DNA of 64,000 nt from Erythrophleum ivorense (lineage: Eukaryota; Streptophyta; Magnoliopsida; Fabales; Fabaceae), in the NCBI GenBank assembly GCA_026724425.1, contig JAIUCV010000574.1:186001-250000 (forward strand), given 5' to 3'. Positions 38,327 to 50,635 of this stretch are shown here, piece by piece. The stretch's first letter is position 1. Each line of letters opens with the position of its first letter. The notes under the pieces were generated by a model. The model was not told the DNA's origin. It saw nothing but the letters and a program-made list of their open reading frames with translations, and made no database searches. The translations under genes were made by a program, and so were the position numbers.

Positions 38327-41150
38327 TGTAACACCTCTATTATCTAGTTCTTCTTTAGCTATTATTACTCAACAGCAAATTCATTTACTCATGCAGGCAA
38401 AATACTGAATCCAAAGGTTCAAATACAATTACTTACCTTTCTCATAATTCCATGCCATTACATTTTGGCAGATAATGCATTGGTAACCCTTTATTACCAA
38501 TTTACCTTAACAAATAAAAATTGAAAATTTATATTACATCCTAAAGAGTTTCCTCTTATAAAATTAGATAACTAGACCACTTAAATGGTCACATTTCAGC
38601 CTATAATTCACAAACATGAAAAATATAGATAATAATAATATCAAATAAGGCTATTTGGACATACAACATTATTTGATTCTAAACAAGACATACAACATTG
38701 TCTGAATCTAAACAAACTTAAGCTGGGGTTACATCACTGTCAACATCATACAAGTCCAAATAATACATCACTAAGGAAGAAAAACTTAACATATTAATTC
38801 ATTGTAACATTACAACAAAATAAAATACGTATGATATCCATAATGCTTTGCTAATCCTAATATCATTCTCTTTCTTTTCCTTTGCTAACACTGGTACTTC
38901 CACGTGGCACTAGTTAGTGGAAAGAATAGAAATAGGGTTGAGATTCAGGAGAATCTCAGTAGCTATACTTAAATCACCAAAATATGCATAAGATAGTTAA
39001 GCAATAATAATACAAGTATGCATGGTTATAAAAATTAACATAAATGCTTTACATGTTTACAACATACTCTATCATGGCCATAAATCTCAACTTAGCTTAG
39101 GCTTTTTTCTTAGACTTGGGATAACTACTATGTTCATTCCCATTGCCCTTCTTTATCTTTTAGCCCCAATTCATTAAACATAACATGCAAAATGTAACAT
39201 ATAATTGATGCAATACATTATAGCATATACTGTGAGAAACAACTAATACAATACAATGTATATCAAGCTTAAACAAGTCTACATGCAACTAAATAGAAAA
39301 GAATAAGTTACCTTGAATAGGTGAAAGGAAGCCAATATAGCCTTTAACCTTCTACTCTTTTTGTTGCTTCATTTCTTTTTCTTTTTTCGCTCTACACCTA
39401 CAATAGGATAAAGTCTCACTAGATTGTCCTAAAAATATCACATGAACATAAAATCAACATTTAAAGCTCATAATAATTGCTCTTAAACTTTTTTGACTTT
39501 TAACTATGCTTTAGGACATTAAAAGTGTACTTAGGATTCTCTTTTGCACACTTCCAAGATGCATGCCCATTAGGTGACAATTACATCATCTAAAATGCTC
39601 AATTTTTACTATATTTGAAGGCCTAATCGTATGAAATTCCTTTTGGCTTTTAACTTCCTGTAATTAGTCCTTCACTTAGGATTTAGGTTTGGGGTTTCAA
39701 TAAACATGGATCTTAGGCAAACTTATGCTTCTAGAATTCATAATTCAAGCCACAAATTTCATATTTACTATTCATATGGTCATTGGCATTATTCATTTGA
39801 TATTTTTCATTTTTAATATATTAGAACCCATTATGTAACCTTAGGCTTCAAGGTGGTAGCTTCTAAAATTCAACTTCTAAGCTTCAAAATCTCATTATAT
39901 ATAATCTAAATGATCTTGACAAGATTCATTATACCCATTATAAACTTGCTTAGACAAACCTAACACCATTTGATCTCAAAATATCTTTTTTTGAACTCTA
40001 AAAATTCAACTTTCAAAATATAGCTTCTAAATTCAATTCAATGCTTCCATTATTGTTCTTATATCATTTTAAGACCATCCATATCCCTAGAATCAATTGA
40101 ACAACTTCTTAGGCCTCTTAAATCTCCTATGGCCTAATAGGTACCCTTAAACCTTGGAGATTTTCATGGATTCATTCACTTCTAAGCTTAGATTATTATA
40201 ACTTGAATCATGAAACATCTAAATACATTAAGTAGGAATTGAAAACAACATGGTTTCCCATCCATCTATGCCTTGGTCGAACTCACACACATAATGGCCT
40301 GCCTTGCTTTCTTTCATGATTTAAAGGAAACCAATGGTAGATATGAATTCCTTGCATACTAAAACCCTTGAATTCATCAAGAATACTTAAAGAAAAAAAA
40401 TCTCCTCTTCACTTTCTCTCTCATGGCTGAACTATTGAGGCTAATAAACATTAAGATTTTGCAAGTGTTTCAGCTAGAAACTTATCTTAATGCAGAGTAC
40501 TCTTCGCATAGACTAATTTCCACTAATATTTTTTGGAAAAGAGTTTTTTTTTTTGCCTTGGATTAGATTTGACTTCAAGTTTTCATAAAAAGAAAACCAC
40601 CATTAAAAAGCACTCATAGAGTATATCTACCTTCCTGACTGGTGCGAGGTGAAACGAGACCGTTTACTTACCTAAACGAAGGCTTAGAATCTTTCTCTCT
40701 CCTCCCTTCTTCAAGACACCATTAATGGCTAAAAATTTTGAAAATGGAGGTGTGCAAAGGTGGTGTGACATGGCTTTCACAAGAAGCCTCCTTTATAATT
40801 TTTTTCAAAATGACCATTTTGCCCTTGGTTGCATATTCGCTTCATTCAAACTCATTTTTCAAGTTTTTCAAATCTGACTGCTTCCTACACAAATTTGGAT
40901 GCTCTTTTACATAAAAAATTTATTTGTGGGGTTTATATGGTTTAAAATAGTGAAAAATAGCTCTGCTTAAGTTCCTGGCACTGCTTGACTCTTTTAGCGT
41001 ACTAAAAGGATTTTTATTGATTATGACTATCTCTATAGTTTTCAAGATCTCTGAAAATTTTGGTAAGCTTAATTTTGGCATTCAAAACTCTTTTTCTTGA
41101 GTTTCTAAAATTTTGCTTACTAAGATACCATTTTTCTCTATTTAGCCACT
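38327..41150 (-). repeat. Long LTR remnant E
   Basis: The left end is TGTAACACCTC (minus-strand end GAGGTGTTACA), as in the A/B' family. A leader-like pyrimidine-rich region lies at 40680-40720, with TATAA-like words near 40792. U3-like sequence at 40800-41150 is similar to LTR D. It stops near 41150, where a plus-strand LTR copy begins, so its outermost U3 end is missing and no target duplication can be confirmed. Confidence 0.6.
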
Positions 41151-41154
41151 TTGG

Positions 41155-44100
41155 GAAGCCATGGGAAGTCTTGGGACAGTTAAAACTCTTTTGATGTATT
41201 TCTCTAATGTCAGTTAACCTAAACTTTGACCCTTTCATTCGGGAAAGTTTTAACCCCAATTTGAGTGATTCCAAAAGTATTTTATAAGATTGAGGACCTA
41301 AATTTTATGATAGAGAAGATAGTTTTAAAAAAGGAGGTAAAACGAATTGGAAACGAAAATGCCCAGATTAAAGGACATAATTAGAATTTTTGGAAATAAT
41401 TTCTTAAACCTACCTATATATACCCTACGCCCCACTCTTTCCTTCACTTGGCTCATTTTATTTCTACCCTAAACCAGAGAAAGAACTAAGAAAGTGAGGC
41501 ACACAACGGAGGAGAGAAAGGGAGGAGAAAAAAAAATAAGAAAAAGGTATGGTTTTCATAGGTTTTCTTAGTTTCACTTTAGCAAATTGCTTCTCCTTCA
41601 TCTTCCCTTCTTTCCTATGAAATTATTGAAGTATTTGGGATTGTTTTGAGGTCAGACCTAAGAGGAAATTTCTAAATTCAAGGAGAAGAAGCCAAGCAAA
41701 GTGAAGAACAAGCAAAGGAAGCTAAGAAGCTAAGGTAATTTGCTATGCTTCAAGCTTGATTCTTCTTATTCCTTCTCTTGTGATTTTTGCCCTATATATG
41801 GCTAGCCCTAAGGGGTTGAATTTCTAACCAAACTAAGAGTGAATCTTAGGAAAATGAGGGAGAAGAACAAGAATATGCAAAGAAAACAATCAAAAAATCA
41901 TTAGATTTCAAGATAGTAAAGTTAGGGTTTCTAATGTTCCACCAAAATTCTATTTTGATACAAGAGTTCCTAGGCTAAAATGAATGTTTATATGAGCTCT
42001 AGAGATCCCTAAGAAGCTTTCCACATGCATCTCACACAAAGAAAACAAAATAAACTCACTTGGTGCTCTCTTGGTGCATAGCTTCAGCCTAGGCTAGAAG
42101 AAGTACCAAGGGGTAGTTTTAATTTGTTCCAAACTTGATTTTGAGTCATATATGATAGGAGAGGATGAGAGAAAGCCTTGAAAAAAATTTTAGAAGTCAT
42201 GGATAGTGAGATGTAGTTATAGGTTCCATATTATGGCTCAAAAAAGTAACACCTAATTAGGCTCTTTGAAATGAAGGTGTGGTGGCTACAAGAGACTTCA
42301 ATGGAGTCAAGAACCTTAGATGGATGGAAAGAATGGAGCCAAGATCATCTTTTCCCAAGGTTGCTTCATTAGGTGCATTATGGAACCATAAAAAAGCTAT
42401 AAAAACCATCTAGCTTTTAAAATGAATATGCAACTTTAGAATTTGTTTCAAGGGTGTAATTGGCTCCCATAGTATGTGTCTAGACTAAAGGAACCAAGTT
42501 TCACCTTCTTGTGAGTGTGTGGCCATGGGAGAAAAACCAAGTTCAAGGAAGAAAGTGTGCAATTGTGACAAAGGTAGCTCTCTCTTCTTTCTCTCATGCA
42601 TGAGTGGATATTTATCGTGTCTTTGAATGTGTGTATGTATGTTTTGAGCTATGAAAAATGTTTTAACATGTGTCTAAATGCCATGGTACCATGATGTTAT
42701 GTTATGCATTCAAATGATTTTTTGTGAAATTGCCTTAGTTTGCTTGAGTGTGGTGAAACCAAAAGTCCTCTAATAATAGTGAGGATGAGCCAAGAACCCT
42801 CAAGAATGAGTGAGACAAAGCCAAAAGTCTCTCAAGAGTGAGGCTTAGTCAAGAACCTTTTTAGAGCATGGGTGAGGCAAGTCCAAAATCCCTAAAGAAA
42901 ATGGATAAGGCTAAACCACTTGCTTGACAAGCCTATATATGCCTTATGTGACTTCTTGAATGTTAAAAATGTTCCATGAATGATTATGAAAGTCATGATG
43001 TCTATGTATGCACTTTTAGACATGGATTTGCATTTTTTATGTATGGTTGAAAGGGGACAAAGGCTATTGGAATTCCTAAAATCTCATCCCTTCCTCCCCA
43101 TTTGCTTAACATGATTAAGTGGTCTAAGTGAGCTAAGGAATGGAAGCCACCAAGCCTAAAGGAAGGAGATTGACAACAAAGTGTGAGAAATTGTCCATTT
43201 TGTAGCTATATGAATGACATATGATATAATCTAATATTGTATATAATGTATGAGCTTATGAACACTTATAAATATATGGATATATTATGTATGTATGAGA
43301 TTTGGTACCATATGTATGATATAGCAATTTTTGGGCATTGAATGACAAGATGAAGCATATGTATTCTGGTGTATATCTTACGGTGAGAGTGTGATTTTAT
43401 GAAATCTGGATTTGTGCATCTTTGAGACATGTTTAGTAAACCATTTTGGTATTTTCCCACATGCTCAAGTGGCCATGAATGTCTTAGAAGCTAATGTGAA
43501 CTATTTGAGACCCTTAGAAGGAACCAAATTGGCCATTTTGGAATCTAATATCAAGATTTGACCAAATGAACGAATTTACCCATGGAATTTGGCATGCATA
43601 TAGATCTCATCCAAAAAATTTTGTGAAGCTAAAGACCAGATTATTTAGAGCTCTGTAAAATTAATTATGATTTTTTAAAGTTGCCAAATTTCAGCTGTTC
43701 TGGTATGGCTACTGTTCATATGGTTAGTTTCTTCTCTTATGTCATTTGTGAGTCAAATGGTGTCTAATACAAAATTTTATAAAAATAAACTAAATATGAT
43801 AATATTTTTATGGCTACCAAGATCACCCCAATTGGATGTTTGAGAAAGGAGATATGAATTTTTGAAGTTCTATGATAGTACCAGAATGCCAAGCAACCTT
43901 AGTTACTATTTCATCAATTTTTGGTGGCTATACATACCTCTTGTGGTCTAGAATTATTTTTAGAATAAAGTAGACATCTGTAGCTTTCCATAATGATATA
44001 GTATGTTTGATTTTTATTTTTTAGAATTAGTTACGATTTTTCAAAATTCATGACCAAAAGCTAGCACACTAACCCAACGCTACACATGCAATTTTTGTGT

Positions 44101-44346
44101 ATATGGTCAATGAGCTCAAGTTCTTGGCCACTTCTTGAGATGGTTCTAAGTTGTATTTATGTATTTAAATATAAAAATGAGATACATGAGTTCATATGCC
44201 CCACAAGATATAAAATGAAAAAATTTATCCATGATGTAATGCAATTTAATTAAATATTCTAATGGCTTTTCGTTGGGAAACTTGTATGATTCAAGGAAGT
44301 GAGTATAGAAATGATGTGAAATTAGCTTAATGAATATGGTGTTACA
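41155..44346 (+). repeat. Long LTR remnant C (family of LTR A), 5' truncated
   Basis: From about 41155 it is collinear with LTR A: GGGACAGTTAAAAC, CATTCGGGAAAGTTTTAAC (about 41237), leader and AAGGTAATTTGC (about 41732), repeat array (42760-42910), and end ATATGGTGTTACA at 44346. It lacks about the first 330 bp of A. It stands head to head with LTR E. Confidence 0.8.
42755..42915 (+). repeat. Degenerate repeats inside LTR remnant C
   Basis: Imperfect units of the AGTGAGGATGAGCCAAGAA type match the array of solo LTR A in position and orientation. Confidence 0.75.
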
Positions 44347-44349
44347 ATT

Positions 44350-44510
44350 GTGGAATGGGTTATGTAGTCATGTGATTGTTGGAATGGCTTGTATAGCCAT
44401 GTGATTATTGAAATGGCATGTGTAACCAAGTGATTGTTGGAATGACTTGTGTAGTTGTGGGATTATGGAATAGCTTATGCATTAGTGTGATAGTGAAATG
44501 GCCTGTGTAG
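44350..44510 (+). repeat. ~37-40-bp tandem repeats
   Basis: Four to five imperfect units carry GGAATGGCTTGTATAGCCAT-like words with GTGATTGTT between them, inside LTR end C2. Confidence 0.82.
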
Positions 44511-45188
44511 CTAATGAATTACAATTCTTTCATATGAAACCTTATTTATGAAATGATTTATGTGTGTCTTACTAAAGTTATTTGTTATATGAATTTTCAA
44601 AATTGAGGAAATCACTATTTCAAATTGAAATATGAGATGTCTTGAAACTATCTTTTAGTTCCTTCCATACATTAAAATATGAAATGTTTAGAGCTTTATA
44701 TTAAATCTTGCCATACATTGATACTTTTAATTTAGATGATCTATATCTTTATGAAGGTATTTGTGAAATAAATAGTCATGTGTTTTCTTGTTCCCTATCT
44801 TGTTCACTTTGTTTATTATATCCTTACTAAGTTTGTATGACTTACCCTATTCATGTTAACATATTTTTTAGATTAGCATGTTCTAGAGTAAAAAGGATTT
44901 GGGACATGTGATAATCCTAAGGAGGTATGTTAGGCCTCCTTTTGTTTAGGTGGCCAATGTTAAGTTTAAACTCCATGTATACAACTTCATGTCTCAATCA
45001 TTGTGTATAATGTGGATTGTGGTTTTAAGGCTTTTGTGATGGTTGAAATATAAGGAAATAAATTGTTGAATTTTAAATATGTATGTATGATGGCAATGGT
45101 GTTTGATGTTCTATGGTAACATTTTATTTTAAGGGAAACTCTATTGGATTTTTTAGTAGTCCCATAATATGAAATTTGGTATGTATAT

Positions 45189-45254
45189 ACATAAATATTC
45201 CAACTAGGAACACACACATATCTCTGTGTGTGTTCCTAGTTGGAATATTTATGT
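45189..45254. repeat. Perfect 30-bp inverted repeat with 6-nt loop
   Basis: The arms 45189-45218 and 45225-45254 are exact reverse complements over 30 bp, and the loop is TATCTC. The arms end in CACACACA / TGTGTGTG beside the loop. The hairpin sits inside the decayed LTR end C2 and does not fit a coding or known RNA gene. It may have arisen by local template switching. Confidence 0.95.
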
Positions 45255-46908
45255 CATTGAGTACACAAGATGCTTGTTGGCGAGGCTAACTATGAGGCTG
45301 GCTTGGCCTATGCATCGATCATGGCTTGGGCATTTTAAGTTGTGACAATTTTGTTCTTAAAAATAGATTTAATGTTTCATGTTAGTCCTAAAAGCATTTT
45401 TTGTTCCAAATAAATCCCAAAGCTTAACACTATTACCCTTTGTCGTTTAGTGTGACTTGTCATGCTAAGGTGAACTTAACATCATCCATCATGACACCAA
45501 ACACTGCCATCTCATATTTCTCTTTCTTCTTCCTCTCTTCACGCTTTCTCTCTTTCCTATTCCTTTTTCCTTCTTCTCTTTTGTAATCATTTTCTCTTCA
45601 AACAAAGTGTGCAAATCTCGCAAATCTCATGGAAAAATTTAACAAAGAAGAATGAAGCTCACAAATATGGCAAATCATGTGGTTATAATAACTAATTGCA
45701 TGAACTTGAATCAACATAGCATAGTAAACTATCCATCATCTAAAAACATAATAGAGAAACCTAGAATAAATTACAACCTATATCTTGTTTTTTGGTTTCA
45801 TTTTTCACCAGTATGCCTACTTGTGAGAAGAAAAAAGAAAACAAATCAAAAACCAAAATAAATAAGAACTTCCATTAAACATAGAACAAGTAGAAACCCA
45901 AACAAATAGAATCTTTGAAAATGGCCAAAATTAGGTACATAGTTGAATAAAATTTGACAAAAAATTTCTTTTAAAAAGATTTGTAACTTGCATCTATTAA
46001 GTAAAAAGAGATTTACTAATATTTGACCCTTATAACTAACCTCAAATCGCTAGAATATTGATGTGACTACCTCATAGATCTAAGTTAGAAAATGCATTAG
46101 TCATTTAAATAATAAAGTAAACTTGAGTATGAGTGTCGATTCCTTGAGAAATGACATTACTTAATTCCAGAGGTTTTCAATTTATTTCATTAACGACTAT
46201 ACTAGCTATATATATATACATTATTTGCAACCTAGTATCTAGGTAACCCTAATTACTAGTCACATAAATAAATGATCGTATGCAAAAATAAAGAAACTTA
46301 TGACTCATAACATGAAACACATAAAATACTTAACTACGAATTTGATGAACCTTGACCACTACACTTTTTAGCACTTAAGTTTCAACACCAGTTTCATATT
46401 CATTATGGCTAGTCGAATTCCTAACATGTCAACCCACCATCAGTACAAATTGATCTATCCTAACCCTAATCTCCCTTAAATAGCTTGTTACAGAAAGTAT
46501 TAACAATTAGTGAATTCAAGTTTAATTTATGTAAACCCTCTACCAAACAAATTCTCATTAACCATGCTAAGCTACACACTACCATACACTACCCAATCAA
46601 ACAAATCAATGGTTTATATTAGATGATTGGTTGTCCTAATACAATGACTTTACTAGACAAGTTTACATTTAAGACATGACGTTAAATTACTCAATATTCA
46701 TAGCCAACATCTTAACCTAGCAACTCTACTAAGCGAAGCTATATTGCAGCAATTAACTAAGAATTATAATTGAATAAACAAAAGCATTACACATGTAAAG
46801 TATACTCCACATTGAGTATGAAAATTAATGTACATTGCCATCAAAATTTCAATACATAAAATTCAAGTTCCATCTAATCTTAACATAAACTAACAAAACA
46901 AAACCAAT

Positions 46909-46937
46909 AGAAGAAGAAGAAGAAGAAGAAGAAGAAA
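46909..46937 (+). repeat. (GAA)n microsatellite
   Basis: About nine uninterrupted AGA/GAA units. Confidence 0.92.
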
Positions 46938-48684
46938 CAAAAAACACAAAAGATGAAGATAGAATGATGAAGAACATCACCAATTGGTGATTGTTCAAAA
47001 GGCTCCTTACTAGCTTGGCAACAACACTCTTGTATCACTCAAGGGAGCTCTCAAATCTAATTATCACTAAGTGTCTTCCTAGTCCAATATGCCCTAAATG
47101 GTGGCAAAATCTAGTGATATATAGATATAGCCAAGTAGGGTTTCATTGGACTAGGGTTTCTCAAGTAAGGTAAAAGGTAATTGATGGCTAAAGACACCTA
47201 GAAACCCTAGGGTTAACAAACCCTAGTCACCCACAATAATTATTGTTATAACCTATAATAAACTAAATAGAGTTTGTTAAAATTCAACAAAAATGAAACA
47301 AACTTTATTAGTTTGGCCATAAGGTAAGTTAACAAAAATGCATGAATTGGCTTTAGTGGTCTTCATCAAAGTTCTATGATTTTCTCTCATATTTCCATTG
47401 CCGTGGAATTAATCCAATTTATACTTTTGGATCATGAGGTTTGTAATAATTACCAAGATATGTCAACTAAACTAATTTAAGTCATATTAAGTTTGTTATA
47501 CTACCATTTTGACCTATTTGCTTTACAAATTGGGCTTTAAGCTAAAATAGGAATTTGTAGGGCTTTGTAAAGCCAATTCATGGGCTTAAAAACCAACCAA
47601 TTTGAAGGTCCATAAGGCAACTTATGTCCAATTTACAACACTCTAGTCGAAAAGTCTATATGCAATTTGATTTTTAATAGTTTGGCCCAAATTTTTTTAG
47701 TTAACCCCAAATCTTCCTACAAAATAATCTAATAAAATTAGGGCTTTTTTAACTAGCAAATAGTTATAAATTAAAATATAAAATAGGGAATTAAATGTAG
47801 TTTTAACATAAACAAAATTAAACTAACACGATGTTAAACTCTAAATTTAAGTAAAATTTAATCAACATTCGATATGTAAGTTTATAATTCTAAAACTTAA
47901 TTAAAAAAACTCTAAATGTTAACTAAATGAAGGATACAATCACCAATTGAACCTTAATAAGCTCTTAAAATAACATGAAAACATAGATATAAATGGAACT
48001 TATAAAAAATTTGAGCCTTTCATACTATTTTCTCTATAGGTCTCTCCCAATTTTTATGATTTTGCTTACTAGCTTGAGAATATTTAATGTGGGTCACTCG
48101 AAATTTCTTCCATTGAACTTGATTAAAGTTGTGCTAAAAGGGAATTAATTATCTGGTTTTCTCTATCAATCTACCTTCAAGAAGCTAAACTAATTAGAGG
48201 TGGTAGAGCTCAACGAGAGCACACTCACAAGAAAAAATGAAGCTCGGTTCTTTCTCTTGCCTTCACTCTGACAAGTTGATTTGGTGACTAACAAATTTTC
48301 CAATATCAAGATCTTGAGACCTTTTGACACTGATTGGAAGAGAGAACATGTGTGTTTTTAAAGGAAGAGAATGAGGGAAGAAAAGAGAGACAAAAAAGAG
48401 GGAGAAGATAATGATTTGGACACTAAGTAAAAATAAGGCAAAATATTGCCAATTAAGATTTGAAAAAAGACTAGACTTAAGTGCAATTCCTTGTATTTTT
48501 ACTATTAGGTTTTTTAATAAAATTATATCATGTATAAAAAAGTTATTTAAATAACCCAATCATGTGATGTTAAATTGTAAAAACTAATATATGTGTTACA
48601 CAAGTCATACAATTTATGTTTTAATGAAAAATCATACATTTATTATATTTTAATTAAGAAATATGATAATAAAGATATAAGAAC

Positions 48685-48709
48685 ATATATATATATATAT
48701 ATATATATA
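48685..48709. repeat. (TA)n microsatellite
   Basis: About twelve uninterrupted AT units. Confidence 0.92.
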
Positions 48710-49064
48710 ACTTTTTTCTCTAAAAAAATCCCAATGATTATGACACATAACATTTAACATCAAATGTACGCTACATTATGCTCTAGGATTTAATTGAAAC
48801 CTTTTTGAAACTCATAAATTTATTTAGAATAAAAAATACATCTATGATTAATATAAAATATTAAATATGTTTTTAATACCAAAATAAAATTTTAACCTTA
48901 AAAATGTTTTAATAAATAAAAAATAAAATATTTATAAAAGACTAAATTAAAAGCTCATCAATCTATTGTGAAAACTTTTTTTTCCTTAGTTTGCAATCGT
49001 ACAAAATTAGGTACATAGCCATTTCCCCGGTGTTCCCAAAATAGGCGTTTTTCTCACAGCGATT

Positions 49065-49085
49065 GCTGCGTTATAATTACGCAGC
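49065..49085. repeat. Short GC-rich inverted repeat
   Basis: GCTGCGT and ACGCAGC flank a 7-nt AT loop, inside a locally GC-rich stretch (49020-49092) that stands out from the AT-rich surroundings. It may be an end of a small DNA element, but I could not find a partner end. Confidence 0.5.
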
Positions 49086-49934
49086 GCAAGATTTATACAT
49101 TTATTATAATAAGTTAAAAGCTCACTCGATATTATTATTTGTTTATTATTACAATTCCAATTTCATAACCCTGCAACAAAATCAACAATCATTTAAACAC
49201 TTATATCATTAATTTCATTTTTCTCTATTGTTATAACGTTTGACACAAATTTTTTAATTATTTATTTGCATTTGTTACACAATGAGAAGTAATTTTTCTC
49301 TTTGTCCTCAAATTCTCTCAATTGTAATGAAGATGAGATTGAACACTAGCAACTGTAAAAGAGTATCTTTACTGGCCAAAAAAGTTTGTGTTTACATTTT
49401 GCACTCAAAATTAGGGTGGAGAGTTAATGAATTTACCAAAGTGTTGTGGCGGTGAAGTCTCTTGATACACCATTTTTTTTTTTAATGTTAAAGTCTAAAG
49501 AGATGTTAATATACATTTTGATAAGTATTTATTAATTTTTTGTATGTAAATGCGTGCAAGTAGTATACAAAAAAATATATATTTTTTAAATAAGCCAACT
49601 TAAAAAAAATAAATAGATGAAACGAATTATTTACCTGTAAAAATTTTTAGTATTTTGTATGCACTTAGACTTCTTAGCTTTGGGAGTATTTGGACCTAAT
49701 ACCTCCTTTTAAAACTGTTTTTCAACCAACTTGAATTTTTAGGCTGTATTTCTAAATTTTTGGAAACATTTGGGCTTCTAAAACAAATAATTTGAGATCT
49801 TTGGGAAAAAGGTCTTGATTGCTCTAAACCTGGTTTTTTTTCTTTTTCTTTTTTTTAAAATAACCACATACAACATAAGTCTAGTACATTGATCCCAAAG
49901 GCAAAGAGCAAGGTGTCTCATGTCACTTAGAAGT

Positions 49935-50635
49935 AATAATTTTAAAATTAAATCAGTCTTTGAATCAGTAAAAGTATTAATTTACAATTTATTAGTCTAA
50001 TTGTAATTAAACTATAGTCCAATTAGTATTAATTAAATATATTTTTAAATATTATATACATTAAAATTCTAATATAATAAATACTAATAAGTTTTTTAAT
50101 ATTTAATCACTAATTTAATATTTCAAAATATTTGATAAGTTATTCTTTCAATTAAAAAAAATAAAAACTATCCATGGTTAAAATTTAAGAATATTTAATA
50201 TTGAATTTTTAAGATTTTCAAGTTATATTAAGATTCCATTTGTGAAAAACAAAAAACAAAAATGCAAATGGAAAAGGAAAGAGTAATTTTAGCCATACAT
50301 CTTAATATATGAGAGATATTGTTAAGAAATAGAGCACAATAGAAAAAAATTGAAAATAGATAAATATAAACTTTTTGTTTCTTTTAAATTCTCTTTTCTT
50401 TAAATTTTTTAGTATTTCGACCTCTTCTTTTTTTTAACACCTTTTATTTTTAATTTTTTATATTTGTCTAAGATTAACTGTATTGTTTTATAACAAAGAA
50501 TATTGAAGAAAAATTCAATAACCGATTCAATTAGTTTTTGACCAATTATTTGGCAAGTTAATTTTATAAGTTAACCAAACTACTTAATTTTCAATCAAAC
50601 CCGTTGGTTCGGCCCCTTTTTTTTAAAAATAATGC
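49935..50635 (+). mobile_element. Non-autonomous Mutator-like element, copy R2 (diverged)
   Basis: It starts AATTTTAAAATTAAATCAGT and ends near CCGTTGGTTCGGCCCC plus a T/A tract, in the same orientation as R1. The shared core reads, in order, TAATATTTCAAAATATTTG, GAATATTTAATATTGAATTT, ATTAAGATTCCATTTG and a pyrimidine-rich end part. The GAACCGGT words are strongly decayed. I see no clear target duplication. It is the oldest-looking of the three copies. Confidence 0.6.

Larger units (their letters stand above)
44347..45347 (+). repeat. 3' end of another long LTR (C2), Tekay-like ending
   Basis: After the end of LTR C the sequence runs through a tandem array (44350-44510), a splice-acceptor-like TTTTTTAG stretch at about 44865 and GGAGGTATGTTAGGCCTCC (about 44921). 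It ends AAGTTGTGACA at 45347, close to the GGTCGTGACA end of the Tekay-like LTR. Its left part is not identified. Confidence 0.55.
45348..49934. other. Intergenic and repeat-like DNA, no gene
   Basis: Includes a pyrimidine-rich tract (45515-45600), a (GAA)n run (46909-46937), a (TA)n run (48685-48709) and an inverted repeat at 49065-49085. The stretch around 46080-46200 (GAGTGTCGATTCCTTGAGAAA) resembles parts of gypsy LTR regions, but it cannot be delimited. Frames here are short and without domains. Confidence 0.5.

Noticed and set aside
41186..41190. CTCTT as the second half of a target duplication for LTR E
   Set aside because: The left flank of LTR E is CTCTT, but the sequence before 41186 does not end in the required TTACA-like terminus, so the match is likely chance.
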